DNA of 64,000 nt from Candidatus Ancaeobacter aquaticus (GCA_030765405.1 JAVCCP010000028.1:33220-97219), one strand, 5' to 3'; positions 38,897 through 47,605 are shown, counted from the stretch's first letter. The notes: generated by a model from the sequence alone, not told the origin. A program made the numbers and translations.

Positions 38897-39277
38897 ATGA
38901 TTGTCGGTATCGGTATAGATATTATTGAAAATGAGAGAATACAAAATGTTATTGAACGGCATGGAGAACAATTCTATAAAAGAATTTTTACAGAACATGA
39001 AATAGAGTATTGTAAAAACCAAAAAAAGAATGCATTGCTTCATTTTGCCGGACGATTTACCGCAAAGGAAGCGGCGCTTAAAGCTCTTGGAACAGGGCTG
39101 ACTGACGGCATTTGCTGGACAGATATTGAGATTGAAAACCACCTATCTGGAAAACCGGTCCTTTCTTTTTCGGGTAAAGCCAAAGAGGTATATGACAAGC
39201 TTGGCGGGCATACCGTTTTTGTTTCGATCTCCCACTCTAAGGGATATTCTACCAGTCAGGTAATCATAGAAAAATAG
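38897..39277 (+). CDS. acpS: Holo-[acyl-carrier-protein] synthase
   Basis: Transfers phosphopantetheine from CoA to apo-ACP, so it supports fatty acid and lipid A acyl supply. The N-terminal GIGIDIIENERI has the catalytic Asp8. FAGRFTAKEAALKALGTG (about residues 50-67) carries the metal-binding Glu, and HTVFVSISHSKGY is near the end. ATG 38897 follows GGGGGATG at a suitable distance and gives 126 residues, the normal size; a TTG at 38885 is in frame but overlaps the ribosome site. It sits inside an LPS-core gene block. Confidence 0.93.
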   Translation: MIVGIGIDIIENERIQNVIERHGEQFYKRIFTEHEIEYCKNQKKNALLHFAGRFTAKEAALKALGTGLTDGICWTDIEIENHLSGKPVLSFSGKAKEVYDKLGGHTVFVSISHSKGYSTSQVIIEK

Positions 39278-39289
39278 AGAACTGTTATC

Positions 39290-41023
39290 ATGGATCTATC
39301 AATAATCATAATAAATTGGAATACTGCCTATCTTTTAATGGAGTGTCTGGATTCAGTCTATAAAAGTATTGGTGATTTTCAGTATGAAGTTATTGTCGTT
39401 GACAACGGATCGTGTGACGGCAGTGTCGAAGCCATTGGGTATAATTTCCCCCAAACGAGGATCATACAAAACCAGAGCAATGTCGGTTTCGCAAAAGCAA
39501 ATAACATGGCGCTTAAAACGGTTACAGGAAGATATGCGCTTCTTTTAAATTCCGATACATGCGTTTACCCGGATACAGTTAAACGATTTGTTGAGTACAT
39601 GGATAACGAGAACGATGTCGCAGCGTGTTGCGGACAGTTGTATGATAGGGACGGGACAAAGCAAAATTCATATAGTGTTTTTCCATCGCTTATAACGGAG
39701 TTATTAAATAAAAGCCTTTTGAAATTATTGATGCCGTGGTGGTACCCTTCAAAATGGAAAGTATACAACGTGCCGGCTGACATTGATGCTGTTATCGGAG
39801 CGTGCATGATGGTTCGCATGGCAGATATAAACGAAATTGGTATGTTTGATGAAGACTATTTCTTTTTCTTTGAGGAAACTGATTGGTGTAAACGCGCACA
39901 TGATCATTTGAAAAAAATAGTATTCATTCCGCACGCGAGGATAATGCATGCGCAAGGCCAAAGCGTTTCTAAGGATTATGTCTCTTCATCTATTGAGTAT
40001 TATCGTTCGCGCTACATATACTTCAGAAAGCACAAGAATCGTCTGGAGAGTTTTTTGTTGCGTGTTGGACTTGGAGTTAAATTATGCATTGATATGATAA
40101 TCAATATGCTTGGTTTTGTTGTCACCCTCTCATGTACTAGAAGGTACCGTCAAAAACTTTTTATTTTATTTAATATTATGCTCTGGCATCTCAAATTATG
40201 TCCTAAACGGTATGGGCTTAGCTTTATATATCCATGCAGAGGACAGATATCTTTTAAAGACGGAAAATTGAATGTATCAGTATGTGTCATAACCTTTAAC
40301 GAAGAAAAGAATATCAGAGAATGTCTTGAAAGCGTGAAGTGGTTCGGCCAGATCATTGTTTTGGATTCTCAGAGTACGGACAAAACGGTTGAAATTGCCC
40401 GCGAATATACCGATAAGGTTTACCAAGTGCCGTGGGAAGGATTTTCGAAGAACAAGAATATGTGTATTGAAAAAGCGACCAAAGAATGGGTGTTTGTTAT
40501 TGATGCAGACGAGCGGGTGACGTCGGAACTCGCAAATGAATGTACATTACTTTATGGAGATAATAACGGATATTCAGTAGCGCGCAAAAATTTCTTTTTG
40601 TGCAGATGGATTAAGTCTTGCGGCTGGTATCCGGATTATTCTGTGCGCTTGTTTAAAAACGGTAAGGGAAAATTTAAAGAAAGAATGGTTCATGAAGCCG
40701 TGCACATAGAAGGGAAAAAGGGGAAATTACATAATCCTCTTTTGCATTTTACGTATACGAGCATAAGACAATTTATTGGACGATTAAATAGGTATTCGAC
40801 TCTTGCTGCCAAAGAGATGCAGCGTGATCCCGAAAGAGATTATTCAAAGAAAAAAGCACTGCTTTTTGCCGAGCTTTTAATTCGGCCGCAATTTACCTTT
40901 TTTAAAATGTATATTATCAAGTACGGTTTTTTAGATGGACTCTATGGTTTTGTAATATCGTCTATGTATGCATATTATGTATTTTTGAAATATGCAAAGT
41001 TATATGAACGTACAAAAAAATAA
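39290..41023 (+). CDS. Double glycosyltransferase: GT2 (rhamnosyltransferase-like) + GT2 (WaaE/KdtX-like)
   Basis: A 577-residue protein with two family-2 transferase domains. Domain one (about 1-250) has SIIIINWNTAYLL, VVDNGSCDGS, ANNMALKTVTGRYALLLNSD and DEDYFFFFEETDWCKR, typical of rhamnosyl/O-antigen transferases. A linker of about 60 residues with hydrophobic stretches follows. Domain two (from about 327) has VCVITFNEEKNIRECL, VLDSQSTDKTVEIA, FSKNKNMCIEKA and VIDADERV, the WaaE/KdtX (beta-1,4-glucosyltransferase) pattern. The fusion suggests two consecutive core sugars are added by one chain. Neighbours are heptosyltransferases. Confidence 0.92.
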   Translation: MDLSIIIINWNTAYLLMECLDSVYKSIGDFQYEVIVVDNGSCDGSVEAIGYNFPQTRIIQNQSNVGFAKANNMALKTVTGRYALLLNSDTCVYPDTVKRFVEYMDNENDVAACCGQLYDRDGTKQNSYSVFPSLITELLNKSLLKLLMPWWYPSKWKVYNVPADIDAVIGACMMVRMADINEIGMFDEDYFFFFEETDWCKRAHDHLKKIVFIPHARIMHAQGQSVSKDYVSSSIEYYRSRYIYFRKHKNRLESFLLRVGLGVKLCIDMIINMLGFVVTLSCTRRYRQKLFILFNIMLWHLKLCPKRYGLSFIYPCRGQISFKDGKLNVSVCVITFNEEKNIRECLESVKWFGQIIVLDSQSTDKTVEIAREYTDKVYQVPWEGFSKNKNMCIEKATKEWVFVIDADERVTSELANECTLLYGDNNGYSVARKNFFLCRWIKSCGWYPDYSVRLFKNGKGKFKERMVHEAVHIEGKKGKLHNPLLHFTYTSIRQFIGRLNRYSTLAAKEMQRDPERDYSKKKALLFAELLIRPQFTFFKMYIIKYGFLDGLYGFVISSMYAYYVFLKYAKLYERTKK

Positions 41024-41031
41024 AATCGGTT

Positions 41032-42096
41032 ATGAGTATAAATACGTCTGTAAAAAAGATATTAGTGATAAAATTAAAACATATCGGGGATGTTCTTCTT
41101 ACTGTTCCTGCGATTAAGGGATTGCATGAATTGTATCCTGATGCTGAGATAACAGCATTTGTTAATGCCGGAACTGAAGAGATGCTTGTTGGGCTCCCTT
41201 ATATAAAAGATGTGATACTCTATGATAGAGCAATAAAACGCAGGGGGTTTGTGCCCAGGGTATGTGCGGAATATGGGATTATTAAGAAGATTCGCAAGAA
41301 TAAGTTTGATCTTGTTGTAGAATTTTCAGGGGGTGACAGGGGAGCATTGTGCGCGTTTCTATCCGGTGCTTCCGTGCGATGCGGTTATATGAAGAATTCT
41401 CAAGGAATGGTTTTGCGTGACAAATATTTCACCTATGCTGTACCTCCGGATCATTCTCTACATACAGTTGATTATCATATGCAGCTGGTACACATTCTTG
41501 GTCAAACTGCAGGTGACACAGATTTAGAGATTGCGGTAGGAGATAAAGATCGGTGTTGCGCCAATGATATCTTAACATCTTCAGGTATTGATAAAGACAG
41601 TAAATATGTAGTAATGCACCCGACGAGCAGATGGTTGTTTAAATGCTGGAAAAGTGATCGCTTTGCTGAAGTTGCTGATTATATCTATACTCGTTATGGG
41701 GTCAGTGTCGTTGTAACAAGTGCGCCAATTGAGAAGGAGATCACGATAGCACATGACGTTACTCATCAAATGAAAACTAAACCTGTCGATCTTTCAGGGA
41801 AACTTTCGCTTAAACAGCTTGCGGCTGTTATTCAGGGTGCGGAATTGTTTCTTGGAATAGATAGTGCGCCTATGCATATTGCTCAAGCGGTGAGTACTCC
41901 TGTTCTGGTTCTTTTTGGACCGTCTGGTGTGCATAATTGGGGGCCGCGCAACCCGTCTGACACTGTTATCTACCGACGGTGGGAATGTGTTCCCTGCGGA
42001 AAAGACGGCTGTAATAGCACAAAAAAAAGCCGCTGTTTAGATGATATAAGCGTTGATGAAGTGAAGAAAGCTATAGATAAATATTTTATTGGGTGA
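41032..42096 (+). CDS. ADP-heptose:LPS heptosyltransferase family (GT9)
   Basis: A 354-residue GT9 enzyme adding heptose, or a related sugar, to the LPS inner core at the cytoplasmic face. The N-terminus IKLKHIGDVLLTVPAI is diagnostic. MHPTSRWLFKCWKSDRFAEV, the donor-site LFLGIDSAPMHIAQAV and the C-terminal cysteine cluster CVPCGKDGCN are present; RWLFKCW is WaaQ-like. Its stop overlaps the GGTGAA that precedes the next GT9 gene. Which heptose it transfers cannot be fixed from sequence. Confidence 0.92.
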   Translation: MSINTSVKKILVIKLKHIGDVLLTVPAIKGLHELYPDAEITAFVNAGTEEMLVGLPYIKDVILYDRAIKRRGFVPRVCAEYGIIKKIRKNKFDLVVEFSGGDRGALCAFLSGASVRCGYMKNSQGMVLRDKYFTYAVPPDHSLHTVDYHMQLVHILGQTAGDTDLEIAVGDKDRCCANDILTSSGIDKDSKYVVMHPTSRWLFKCWKSDRFAEVADYIYTRYGVSVVVTSAPIEKEITIAHDVTHQMKTKPVDLSGKLSLKQLAAVIQGAELFLGIDSAPMHIAQAVSTPVLVLFGPSGVHNWGPRNPSDTVIYRRWECVPCGKDGCNSTKKSRCLDDISVDEVKKAIDKYFIG

Positions 42097-42106
42097 ACTA
42101 AATAAT

Positions 42107-43216
42107 ATGGCTAAAAAATTCAAAAAACATACTTACTGGCTGTTAAGAAATGTATTTCGCATAGTAAAGCATTTTGAGGGAACGAACAGTGGTGTTTTAA
42201 ATAAGGATACGGTTAAGAGGATATTACTTGTTAGTACTACCGCACTCGGCGATACACTTTTTTCAACACCGGCGATTAGGGCTGTAAGAAAGAATTATCC
42301 TGCCTCGCATATAGCCGTTATGGTTCATAAGCGTACCCAAGAGATTCTGAAGGACAATCCCTACTGTGACGAGTTAATAATATATAAAGGTAAATATAAG
42401 GGGCTCTACTTCTTGTTAAAAACACTGCGCAGGCGGAAATTTGATTTAGCGATCATTCTCCACGCCAATGACCCTGATATTGTACCGCTCATATATATAA
42501 GCGGGATACCTTGTCGCGTGGGATGGGCTGAAAGTAAATTTGCATTTTTGCTAACACATACATACACGAGACCGAAAAGTACTATGCATCTAATTCCGTA
42601 CAGGCTCGCGATAGCCGGAAGTGTTGGGGTGTGTGATGATGGTTGTTCTATGGATATGTTTTTGAGTGATGAAGATAAAAAAGATATTCAAAGGTATCTG
42701 GAAAAGAATAATATCACAGAAAAAAAATATATTGGTGTTCATCCTTTTGCAAGTCACCAGTCAAAACAATATGATCGTTTTCCTGAGTTATTAAATAAGG
42801 CATTGCGGGTGCTCGATAAAGCAATTTTTTTTGTGATCTGCGGTAAAAAACACGCTTCTCTATTAGAGCAATATGAAAAACAGATTAATGAAGTGGGGCG
42901 TAGAGTGTTTCTTATAAAAGGTGAGTTCTCGATAAAACAAACGGCATCTTTGATAGAAAGGTGCGGATGTTTTATCTCAACAGATAGCGGTCCATTGCAT
43001 ATAGCTCTTGCATTACGGGTGCCGGTGGTTGTATTATCAGGACAAAGTGATCCTCAAAGAACAGGTCCCATTGGTAATAATGAATATGTTTTGATACATA
43101 AAGATATCTCATGTTCACCGTGTGATAACAGGGAATGTCTTGATAATAAATGCATGAAGGAAATCGAACCGGAAGAGATCATTGAAGCGGTTAAGAAGCT
43201 AGCGTATAGCGGGTAG
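42107..43216 (+). CDS. ADP-heptose:LPS heptosyltransferase family (GT9), second copy
   Basis: A 369-residue GT9 enzyme. There is an N-terminal extension of about 40 basic residues before the canonical VSTTALGDTLFSTPAI. VHPFASHQSKQYD, CFISTDSGPLHIALAL and the cysteine cluster CSPCDNRECLDNKC follow. ATG 42107 is chosen; a TTG at 42089 is in frame but overlaps the previous gene's end. The last five residues (LAYSG) and the stop are encoded by a TAGCGNN heptad repeat at 43199-43216, so the natural C-terminus has been altered. Confidence 0.9.
   Translation: MAKKFKKHTYWLLRNVFRIVKHFEGTNSGVLNKDTVKRILLVSTTALGDTLFSTPAIRAVRKNYPASHIAVMVHKRTQEILKDNPYCDELIIYKGKYKGLYFLLKTLRRRKFDLAIILHANDPDIVPLIYISGIPCRVGWAESKFAFLLTHTYTRPKSTMHLIPYRLAIAGSVGVCDDGCSMDMFLSDEDKKDIQRYLEKNNITEKKYIGVHPFASHQSKQYDRFPELLNKALRVLDKAIFFVICGKKHASLLEQYEKQINEVGRRVFLIKGEFSIKQTASLIERCGCFISTDSGPLHIALALRVPVVVLSGQSDPQRTGPIGNNEYVLIHKDISCSPCDNRECLDNKCMKEIEPEEIIEAVKKLAYSG
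43199..43216. repeat. TAGCGNN heptad repeat overlapping a stop codon
   Basis: CTAGCGTATAGCGGGTAG: two full units and the final TAG, which is the stop codon of the GT9 gene. Confidence 0.7.
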
Positions 43217-43288
43217 TTAAAATAGCAAACAACGGAAATCCCCTACGGGGACTATACCCAGAGAAATTTATTTATAAATTTCATGGGT

Positions 43289-43317
43289 GCGAATTACGAA
43301 CAACGAGTCACGTAAAT
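43289..43317. repeat. ACGARTC-type heptad repeat before a start codon
   Basis: Four units of period 7 (cgaatta, cgaacaa, cgagtca, cgtaaat) run directly into the ATG at 43318, leaving no Shine-Dalgarno. Two small hairpins (CCCC-TAC-GGGG near 43240 and GAAATTTATTTATAAATTTC near 43262) precede it. Confidence 0.6.
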
Positions 43318-44424
43318 ATGTCTTACACAATATTACATACAGAAGCCTCCACAGGCTGGGGTGGGCAGGAAAAAAGGATACTTGCTGAAATAGTGTCTTT
43401 GCGTGAAAAAGGACATACATTTTATCTTGCATGTCAACCGCACAGCAAAATATTGAAAGCCGCAAGGGATAAGGATATAAAATGTATCCCGCTTAAGATG
43501 TCATCATCCATTTCTCTGTCGGCGATATATCGTTTAAGAAAAATTATTAGGGATAACAACGTCGATATTGTTAATACCCATAGCTCGATAGATAGTTGGT
43601 TGATAGGTTTTGTAAAGTTTTGTACGTCTATTCCCTTGGTTATGCGTACAAGGCATTTATCAACACCGGTAACAAATAAATTTGTATATACGCATATGAC
43701 TGATTTTATTGTTACAACCGCGCAGTCAATTAAGGAAAGTCTTTGTTTATTGGGCGTTAGCCCTGAAAATGTATGTTCCGTACCGACGGGGGTAGATGAA
43801 CATCTTTTTAATCCTGATAATTATGACAAAACCGTTGCGAGAAAAAAACTCAATCTTAATGATGGTGATATGGTAATCGGGAATGTCAGTATTTTGAGAA
43901 GCTGGAAAGGTCATGTGGATTTTATTTCCGTTGCTGAAAGAGTGCTTCGGGTATTTCCCAGGGCAAAATTCTTAATAGTAGGAGATGGTCCGCAGAGAGA
44001 AAGTATTGCCGCGATCATAAAAGAAAAGGGGTTAGATGGTCGTGTTATAATGCTTGGGTATCGTGAAGATATTCCAGAGATACTATCCGCATTAGATATC
44101 TTTCTTTTTACCTCATATGCAAACGAGGGTGTGCCGCAAGCAGTATTACAGGCTTTAGCCATGAAAAAGGCAGTTGTCGCCGGGGATATTGGCGGTGTAT
44201 GTGAAACTGTTATAAATGAGAAGACGGGTTTAATTTGCCAACCGAGGGATATTGAATGTATGACCAATTATCTAATAAAATACATACATGATGGCGATTT
44301 AAGGCAAAATTGTGGAGTTGAGGGAAATAAACGAGTTCGCGAAATGTTCACGTTGACTCATACAATTGATGTAATCGGCCAGATATATGAGCGTTGCCTG
44401 AAAAAAGCAGGGAGTGAGCAATAA
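43318..44424 (+). CDS. Glycosyltransferase family 4
   Basis: A 368-residue GT-B retaining transferase. The N-terminal acceptor domain begins LHTEASTGWGGQEKRIL. The C-terminal donor domain has GNVSILRSWKGHVDFI, FLIVGDGPQRESI, VIMLGYREDIPEIL and the E-x7-E region FTSYANEGVPQAVLQALAMKKAVVA. Specificity unknown; LPS core or O-chain sugars fit the location. The start codon has heptad repeats where a ribosome-binding site would be expected, so translation initiation may be inefficient or leader-independent. Confidence 0.9.
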   Translation: MSYTILHTEASTGWGGQEKRILAEIVSLREKGHTFYLACQPHSKILKAARDKDIKCIPLKMSSSISLSAIYRLRKIIRDNNVDIVNTHSSIDSWLIGFVKFCTSIPLVMRTRHLSTPVTNKFVYTHMTDFIVTTAQSIKESLCLLGVSPENVCSVPTGVDEHLFNPDNYDKTVARKKLNLNDGDMVIGNVSILRSWKGHVDFISVAERVLRVFPRAKFLIVGDGPQRESIAAIIKEKGLDGRVIMLGYREDIPEILSALDIFLFTSYANEGVPQAVLQALAMKKAVVAGDIGGVCETVINEKTGLICQPRDIECMTNYLIKYIHDGDLRQNCGVEGNKRVREMFTLTHTIDVIGQIYERCLKKAGSEQ

Positions 44425-44445
44425 GTAAAAAATCGTATAAAATAC

Positions 44446-44473
44446 TGGACAAATAAAAAATATATCGTAAAAT
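44446..44473 (+). promoter_or_regulatory. Predicted promoter for a small secreted protein gene
   Basis: TGGACA (44446-44451), a 16-base spacer and TAAAAT (44468-44473), then AAGGAGG (44487-44493) before ATG 44498. Confidence 0.5.
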
Positions 44474-44497
44474 ATCTACAATAAATAAGGAGGTACT

Positions 44498-44761
44498 ATG
44501 AAGAAAATTTGTGCGATAAGTTTACTGTTACTTTTCTTAATGGGTACTGTTGCCGTACAGGCTGAAGAGAAAAAACAACCTGAAATAGGCGATATTATCA
44601 TGATACCGCTAGAGGTTGCCGGGTACGCGATTGCAATGCCTCTAAAATTACTTATTTTTGGTGCATGCGAGCTTAATAATGCGATTTATCCTCATCAAAA
44701 GGTATCGTATTACAACGCAACTGGCGAAAAGAATCCTTTAGAGCCATTCGTAAAGGAATAA
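44498..44761 (+). CDS. Small secreted protein, paralog A
   Basis: An 87-residue protein with a clear signal peptide (about 1-22: ISLLLLFLMGTVAVQA, cleaved before EEKK). The mature part of about 65 residues has a hydrophobic centre (IPLEVAGYAIAMPLKLLIFGA) and ends with a charged tail. A strong ribosome site (AAGGAGG) supports it. It resembles the protein at 46073-46342: both have E-V-A-x-Y..PLKL..GA-x-x-x-x-N and then YY followed by an NP-type tail. Function unknown; a periplasmic or membrane-associated accessory of LPS or envelope assembly is possible by position only. Confidence 0.8.
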   Translation: MKKICAISLLLLFLMGTVAVQAEEKKQPEIGDIIMIPLEVAGYAIAMPLKLLIFGACELNNAIYPHQKVSYYNATGEKNPLEPFVKE

Positions 44762-44782
44762 TACGCTGATATAAATGAATAA

Positions 44783-44832
44783 TAGGGGGCAGTCCTGAGT
44801 TTTTCTAAAAAATAGGGACTGTCCCCTTTTTT
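44783..44832. repeat. GGGGACTGTCCCC-type element, degenerate inverted pair
   Basis: The left part TAGGGGGCAGTCCT and right part AGGGACTGTCCCC-T7 are imperfect complements around a short T/A-rich loop. It lies between a small secreted protein gene and a GT4 gene, and may end transcription of the former. Confidence 0.75.
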
Positions 44833-44848
44833 TATTGAGCTATTAACT

Positions 44849-45955
44849 ATGAAAATTGCATTAATAAGAGAAAAAGTAAGTCCATTTGGAGGCGCCGAGA
44901 AAAATGTATGGTGTCTAGCAAAAGGACTTTGCGATAAAGGCCATGACGTACATATTTATGCTCATTCTTGGGATAATGAGCTCAGTGGTGTCATGTATCA
45001 TCGGGTACAATTCTTAAAAACGTTTTCTTTTATAAAACCCCTTTTATTTTCTACTGCCTGTCGGAACATGCTTGCGAGTGAAGTGTATGATGTTGTGCAG
45101 AGTTTTGACAGGACACTGTGTCAGGATGTGTATCGTGCGGGTGATGGGTGTCATAGGCAGTGGCTTAGGCAATTATCGAAAGAAAGAGGACTCACCGCGC
45201 ATTTTCTGAAAATAGTAGATCCGAAACACATGCTTCTTTTACATATAGAAAAGAAACTATATCAAGATCCAAAGCTCAAGAAGATTATTGCAAATTCGAT
45301 GATGGTTAAAAATGAAATAGTCCATCATTATGGTGTTAGCGAAGAGCTGATCAAGGTGATTTATAACGGTGTAGAAGAATGCCCCGGACCTCTCACTAGC
45401 CAGGAGAAATCTGTTCTCAGAAAAGAGATGCATTTGGCAGATAATGACTATGTCATACTGTTTGCCGGATCAAATTATGAACGAAAAGGGTTGAGATACC
45501 TTATTGAATCGGTGGTTGATATTAAAGCGGCAAAAGTACTCGTTGTCGGAAAAGGCAATGAGAAGATGTATCGTGCATTTGCCAAGAAGTGTAATGTTTC
45601 GGATAGAATACTTTTCTGTGGTGTGCAGCAGGATATTAAGAAATTTTATAGGGTATCGGATATATTTGTCTTACCCACGTTATATGATCCTTTTAGCAAT
45701 GTTACTCTAGAAGCGATGAGTTATGGATTGCCTGTTATTACCTCGCCCCACAACGGTGCGGGAGAAATAATCGCAAATGGTGTTCAAGGGTATGTCGAAG
45801 ACCCTGCTCATATGACAAAAAGAATAATGGCTCTTGAAGATAAAAATCTGCAGCGCACTATGGGTGAGAATGCGCTTGATAAAGCAAAACAATATTCATT
45901 TAAAAAAGTACTGGATGAAACAGAGGAAGTATACAAGGAAATAGTAAATATATAA
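44849..45955 (+). CDS. Glycosyltransferase family 4, WaaG-like
   Basis: A 368-residue GT-B enzyme. FGGAEKNVWCLAKGL near the N-terminus and FDRTLCQDVYRAGDGCHRQW (about residue 87) match the WaaG (LPS core glucosyltransferase I) pattern. The C-terminal domain has LFAGSNYERKGLRYLIE and DPFSNVTLEAMSYGLPVITS, the nucleotide-sugar E-x7-E motif. Predicted to add the first outer-core hexose onto heptose. No strong Shine-Dalgarno; the gene follows the repeat element at 44783. It is flanked on both sides by the two paralogous small secreted proteins. Confidence 0.87.
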   Translation: MKIALIREKVSPFGGAEKNVWCLAKGLCDKGHDVHIYAHSWDNELSGVMYHRVQFLKTFSFIKPLLFSTACRNMLASEVYDVVQSFDRTLCQDVYRAGDGCHRQWLRQLSKERGLTAHFLKIVDPKHMLLLHIEKKLYQDPKLKKIIANSMMVKNEIVHHYGVSEELIKVIYNGVEECPGPLTSQEKSVLRKEMHLADNDYVILFAGSNYERKGLRYLIESVVDIKAAKVLVVGKGNEKMYRAFAKKCNVSDRILFCGVQQDIKKFYRVSDIFVLPTLYDPFSNVTLEAMSYGLPVITSPHNGAGEIIANGVQGYVEDPAHMTKRIMALEDKNLQRTMGENALDKAKQYSFKKVLDETEEVYKEIVNI

Positions 45956-46034
45956 CCTAAGATGCTGTGTTTTACGAGGAAACTGTCCGCCGAGTGATGG
46001 GTTTTGGCTTGTATATAAAGATATATTGGGTTAG

Positions 46035-46040
46035 TATAAT
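46035..46040 (+). promoter_or_regulatory. Candidate -10 box for small secreted protein B
   Basis: A perfect TATAAT. The best upstream -35 candidate (TTGTAT at 46009) is 20 bases away, so only the -10 is offered. Confidence 0.35.
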
Positions 46041-46072
46041 ACTCATATTAAAGAGGAATTAAGGAGGTGCTT

Positions 46073-46342
46073 GTGAGGAGTTTTGTTATAGGGGTTTTTA
46101 TGCTATGTCTCATACTACGGGCGGTTCCTGTTAGAGCTGAAAGTGAACAAGGGTTTAGTCCTTCAGGAGCGTTACGTTCCACATTTGAAATTATTGAAGA
46201 AGTGGCTACTTATCCGTTGAAATTAGCGCTTGCAGGCGCGATAGGGGTGTATAACGTTTTTAATAAGGATAATAAGGCTTGTTATTACGAAATAACGAAT
46301 GATCCATATCCTACAGCGCTTGAAGCGGGAAAAAAGGAATAA
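46073..46342 (+). CDS. Small secreted protein, paralog B
   Basis: 89 residues from GTG 46073, chosen because GGAGG at 46063-46067 is 5 bases upstream; the GTG at 46067 overlaps that site. A signal peptide covers about 1-23 (VIGVFMLCLILRAVPVRA). The mature part TFEIIEEVATYPLKLALAGAIGVYNVFN aligns with the mature part of paralog A at 44498, and both continue with a YY pair and an N/D-P tail. Function unknown. A perfect terminator follows. Confidence 0.8.
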   Translation: MRSFVIGVFMLCLILRAVPVRAESEQGFSPSGALRSTFEIIEEVATYPLKLALAGAIGVYNVFNKDNKACYYEITNDPYPTALEAGKKE

Positions 46343-46357
46343 TATTATTTGAACTCA

Positions 46358-46393
46358 AAAAAAACCGCCCGGATTTATCCGGGCGGTTTTTTT
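46358..46393. terminator. Bidirectional intrinsic terminator
   Basis: A perfect 17-base inverted repeat (46358-46374 / 46377-46393) with the core ACCGCCCGGAT, 2-base loop, A7 on the left and T7 on the right. It ends the small secreted protein gene (+) and the zinc-ribbon gene (-). Confidence 0.95.
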
Positions 46394-46409
46394 ATATAGC
46401 GGCACTACA

Positions 46410-46871
46410 CTACTGAGTGCATTCAGGTCCCACTTCTTTTCCGCAGTTAGGACAATAATAGTTTGATCCTTTAGGGAAACCAATTACCTCAAAATCCTGG
46501 CCACAATGTGAACATGAAAGATGTATTTTTTTTTGCAGCGAAGGCGTGTATCCGTTTGTGCTTGATGAGTTTCGTGGTGTAGAAGAGGGAATATTTGTAT
46601 CTGGCTTCTGTTTAAATTGTGTACCTATACCTTTAAGGAGGTCGCTGACAGAATTAAGAATTTCGCCTGTACCTTGCAGTGCTCCTTCACCGACTTTCTG
46701 CGCGCTTTTGCCGATTTCAGCCCCAAAATCATCGGTTGATTTTCCTATGTTCTCTCCAACACCTTCTTTAGCATCGTCAATGTGATTATCCTGCTGGTAT
46801 GCATGTACGGTATATACGCAAAATGAAAGCAAGGATATGCAGCAAAAACAGGTAATAATGAAAGACCTCAT
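46410..46871 (-). CDS. Secreted protein with C-terminal zinc ribbon
   Basis: A 153-residue protein. The signal peptide is about residues 1-24 (FIITCFCCISLLSFCVYTVHA). A helical, Gly/Asp/Lys-rich middle follows (GKSTDDFGAEIGKSAQKVG and more, about 40-90), then a Pro/Ser/Thr/Asn linker. The C-terminal zinc ribbon has CSHCGQDF and CPNCGKEV as cysteine pairs (about 115-145). Zinc ribbons on exported proteins are uncommon. A ribosome site AAGGAGAAG precedes the ATG on the minus strand. I do not recognise the full protein; only the ribbon is a known fold. Confidence 0.75.
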   Translation of the reverse strand: MRSFIITCFCCISLLSFCVYTVHAYQQDNHIDDAKEGVGENIGKSTDDFGAEIGKSAQKVGEGALQGTGEILNSVSDLLKGIGTQFKQKPDTNIPSSTPRNSSSTNGYTPSLQKKIHLSCSHCGQDFEVIGFPKGSNYYCPNCGKEVGPECTQ

Positions 46872-46887
46872 ATACTTCTCCTTTTTT

Positions 46888-47003
46888 ATAAGCTGTAAGC
46901 TTTAAGCTATAAGACAATGTAACGAATCTAGCGTTTAGCGGACAGCGTTTAGATTTTGCTTTAATTTTTTAACTATACGCTACCCGCTATGCGCTAAACG
47001 CTA
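46888..47003. repeat. Two heptad repeat families side by side
   Basis: 46888-46913 is the reverse form of the NAGCTTA type (taagctg, taagctt, taagcta). 46928-47003 is a TAGCGNN element: left units tagcgtt, tagcgga, cagcgtt; core ATTTTGCTTTAATTTTTTAA; right units ctatacg, ctacccg, ctatgcg, ctaaacg. It lies between the zinc-ribbon gene and tpx. Confidence 0.85.
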
Positions 47004-47012
47004 ATAATTGAT

Positions 47013-47516
47013 TCACGATTTCAGTGCTGCAAGAGCCCCTTCATAATTTGGCTCCTCGGTGATTTCAGGAACGAGTTCAGTATAAATGACCTTGTTAAGA
47101 GTATCAAGAACAATCACTGCACGCGTCATAAGCCCTTTTAAGGGACCGTTTGTTATTATAACGCCGTAATCAGCACCAAAAGACCCGCCTCTCATGGTTG
47201 AAAGAGTGGTAATATTAGATAATTTTTCTGAGTCACAAAAGCGTTTTTGTGCAAAAGGAAGATCTGCTGAGATGGTGATAATAACAGTGTTGTCTACTGC
47301 TGTTGCTTCCTGATTGAACCGTCGAGCGCTTGTAGCGCACACTCCTGTATCAAGACTAGGAACAATGTTAAGAACCTTTTTTTTACCTGCAAATGCTTCT
47401 AGTGCGATATCGTTCAAAGATCCATCTGTAAGTAAAAAATCAGGTGCAGTGGTGCCTATTGCAGGTAGTTCTCCTGAAGTTTGTATTGCAGTACCCTGAA
47501 ACGTAATAGTTGCCAT
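47013..47516 (-). CDS. tpx: Thiol peroxidase (atypical 2-Cys peroxiredoxin)
   Basis: Reduces H2O2 and organic peroxides with a thioredoxin partner. The peroxidatic Cys60 is in [16 protein letters not shown], and the resolving Cys94 is in [10 protein letters not shown], the Tpx-specific arrangement. The N-terminus [22 protein letters not shown] is typical. Its 167 residues match. GAGGAGC lies upstream of the start on the minus strand. The stop overlaps a short ATTCACG heptad word. Confidence 0.95.
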   Translation of the reverse strand: MATITFQGTAIQTSGELPAIGTTAPDFLLTDGSLNDIALEAFAGKKKVLNIVPSLDTGVCATSARRFNQEATAVDNTVIITISADLPFAQKRFCDSEKLSNITTLSTMRGGSFGADYGVIITNGPLKGLMTRAVIVLDTLNKVIYTELVPEITEEPNYEGALAALKS

Positions 47517-47605
47517 AAAAAGCTCCTCTCAGATTTTCATAAGATAGTACCATAAAACAGGTTAAAATTAAATGACGTTTTTTATTATTATTTTATTCAT
47601 TTTAT

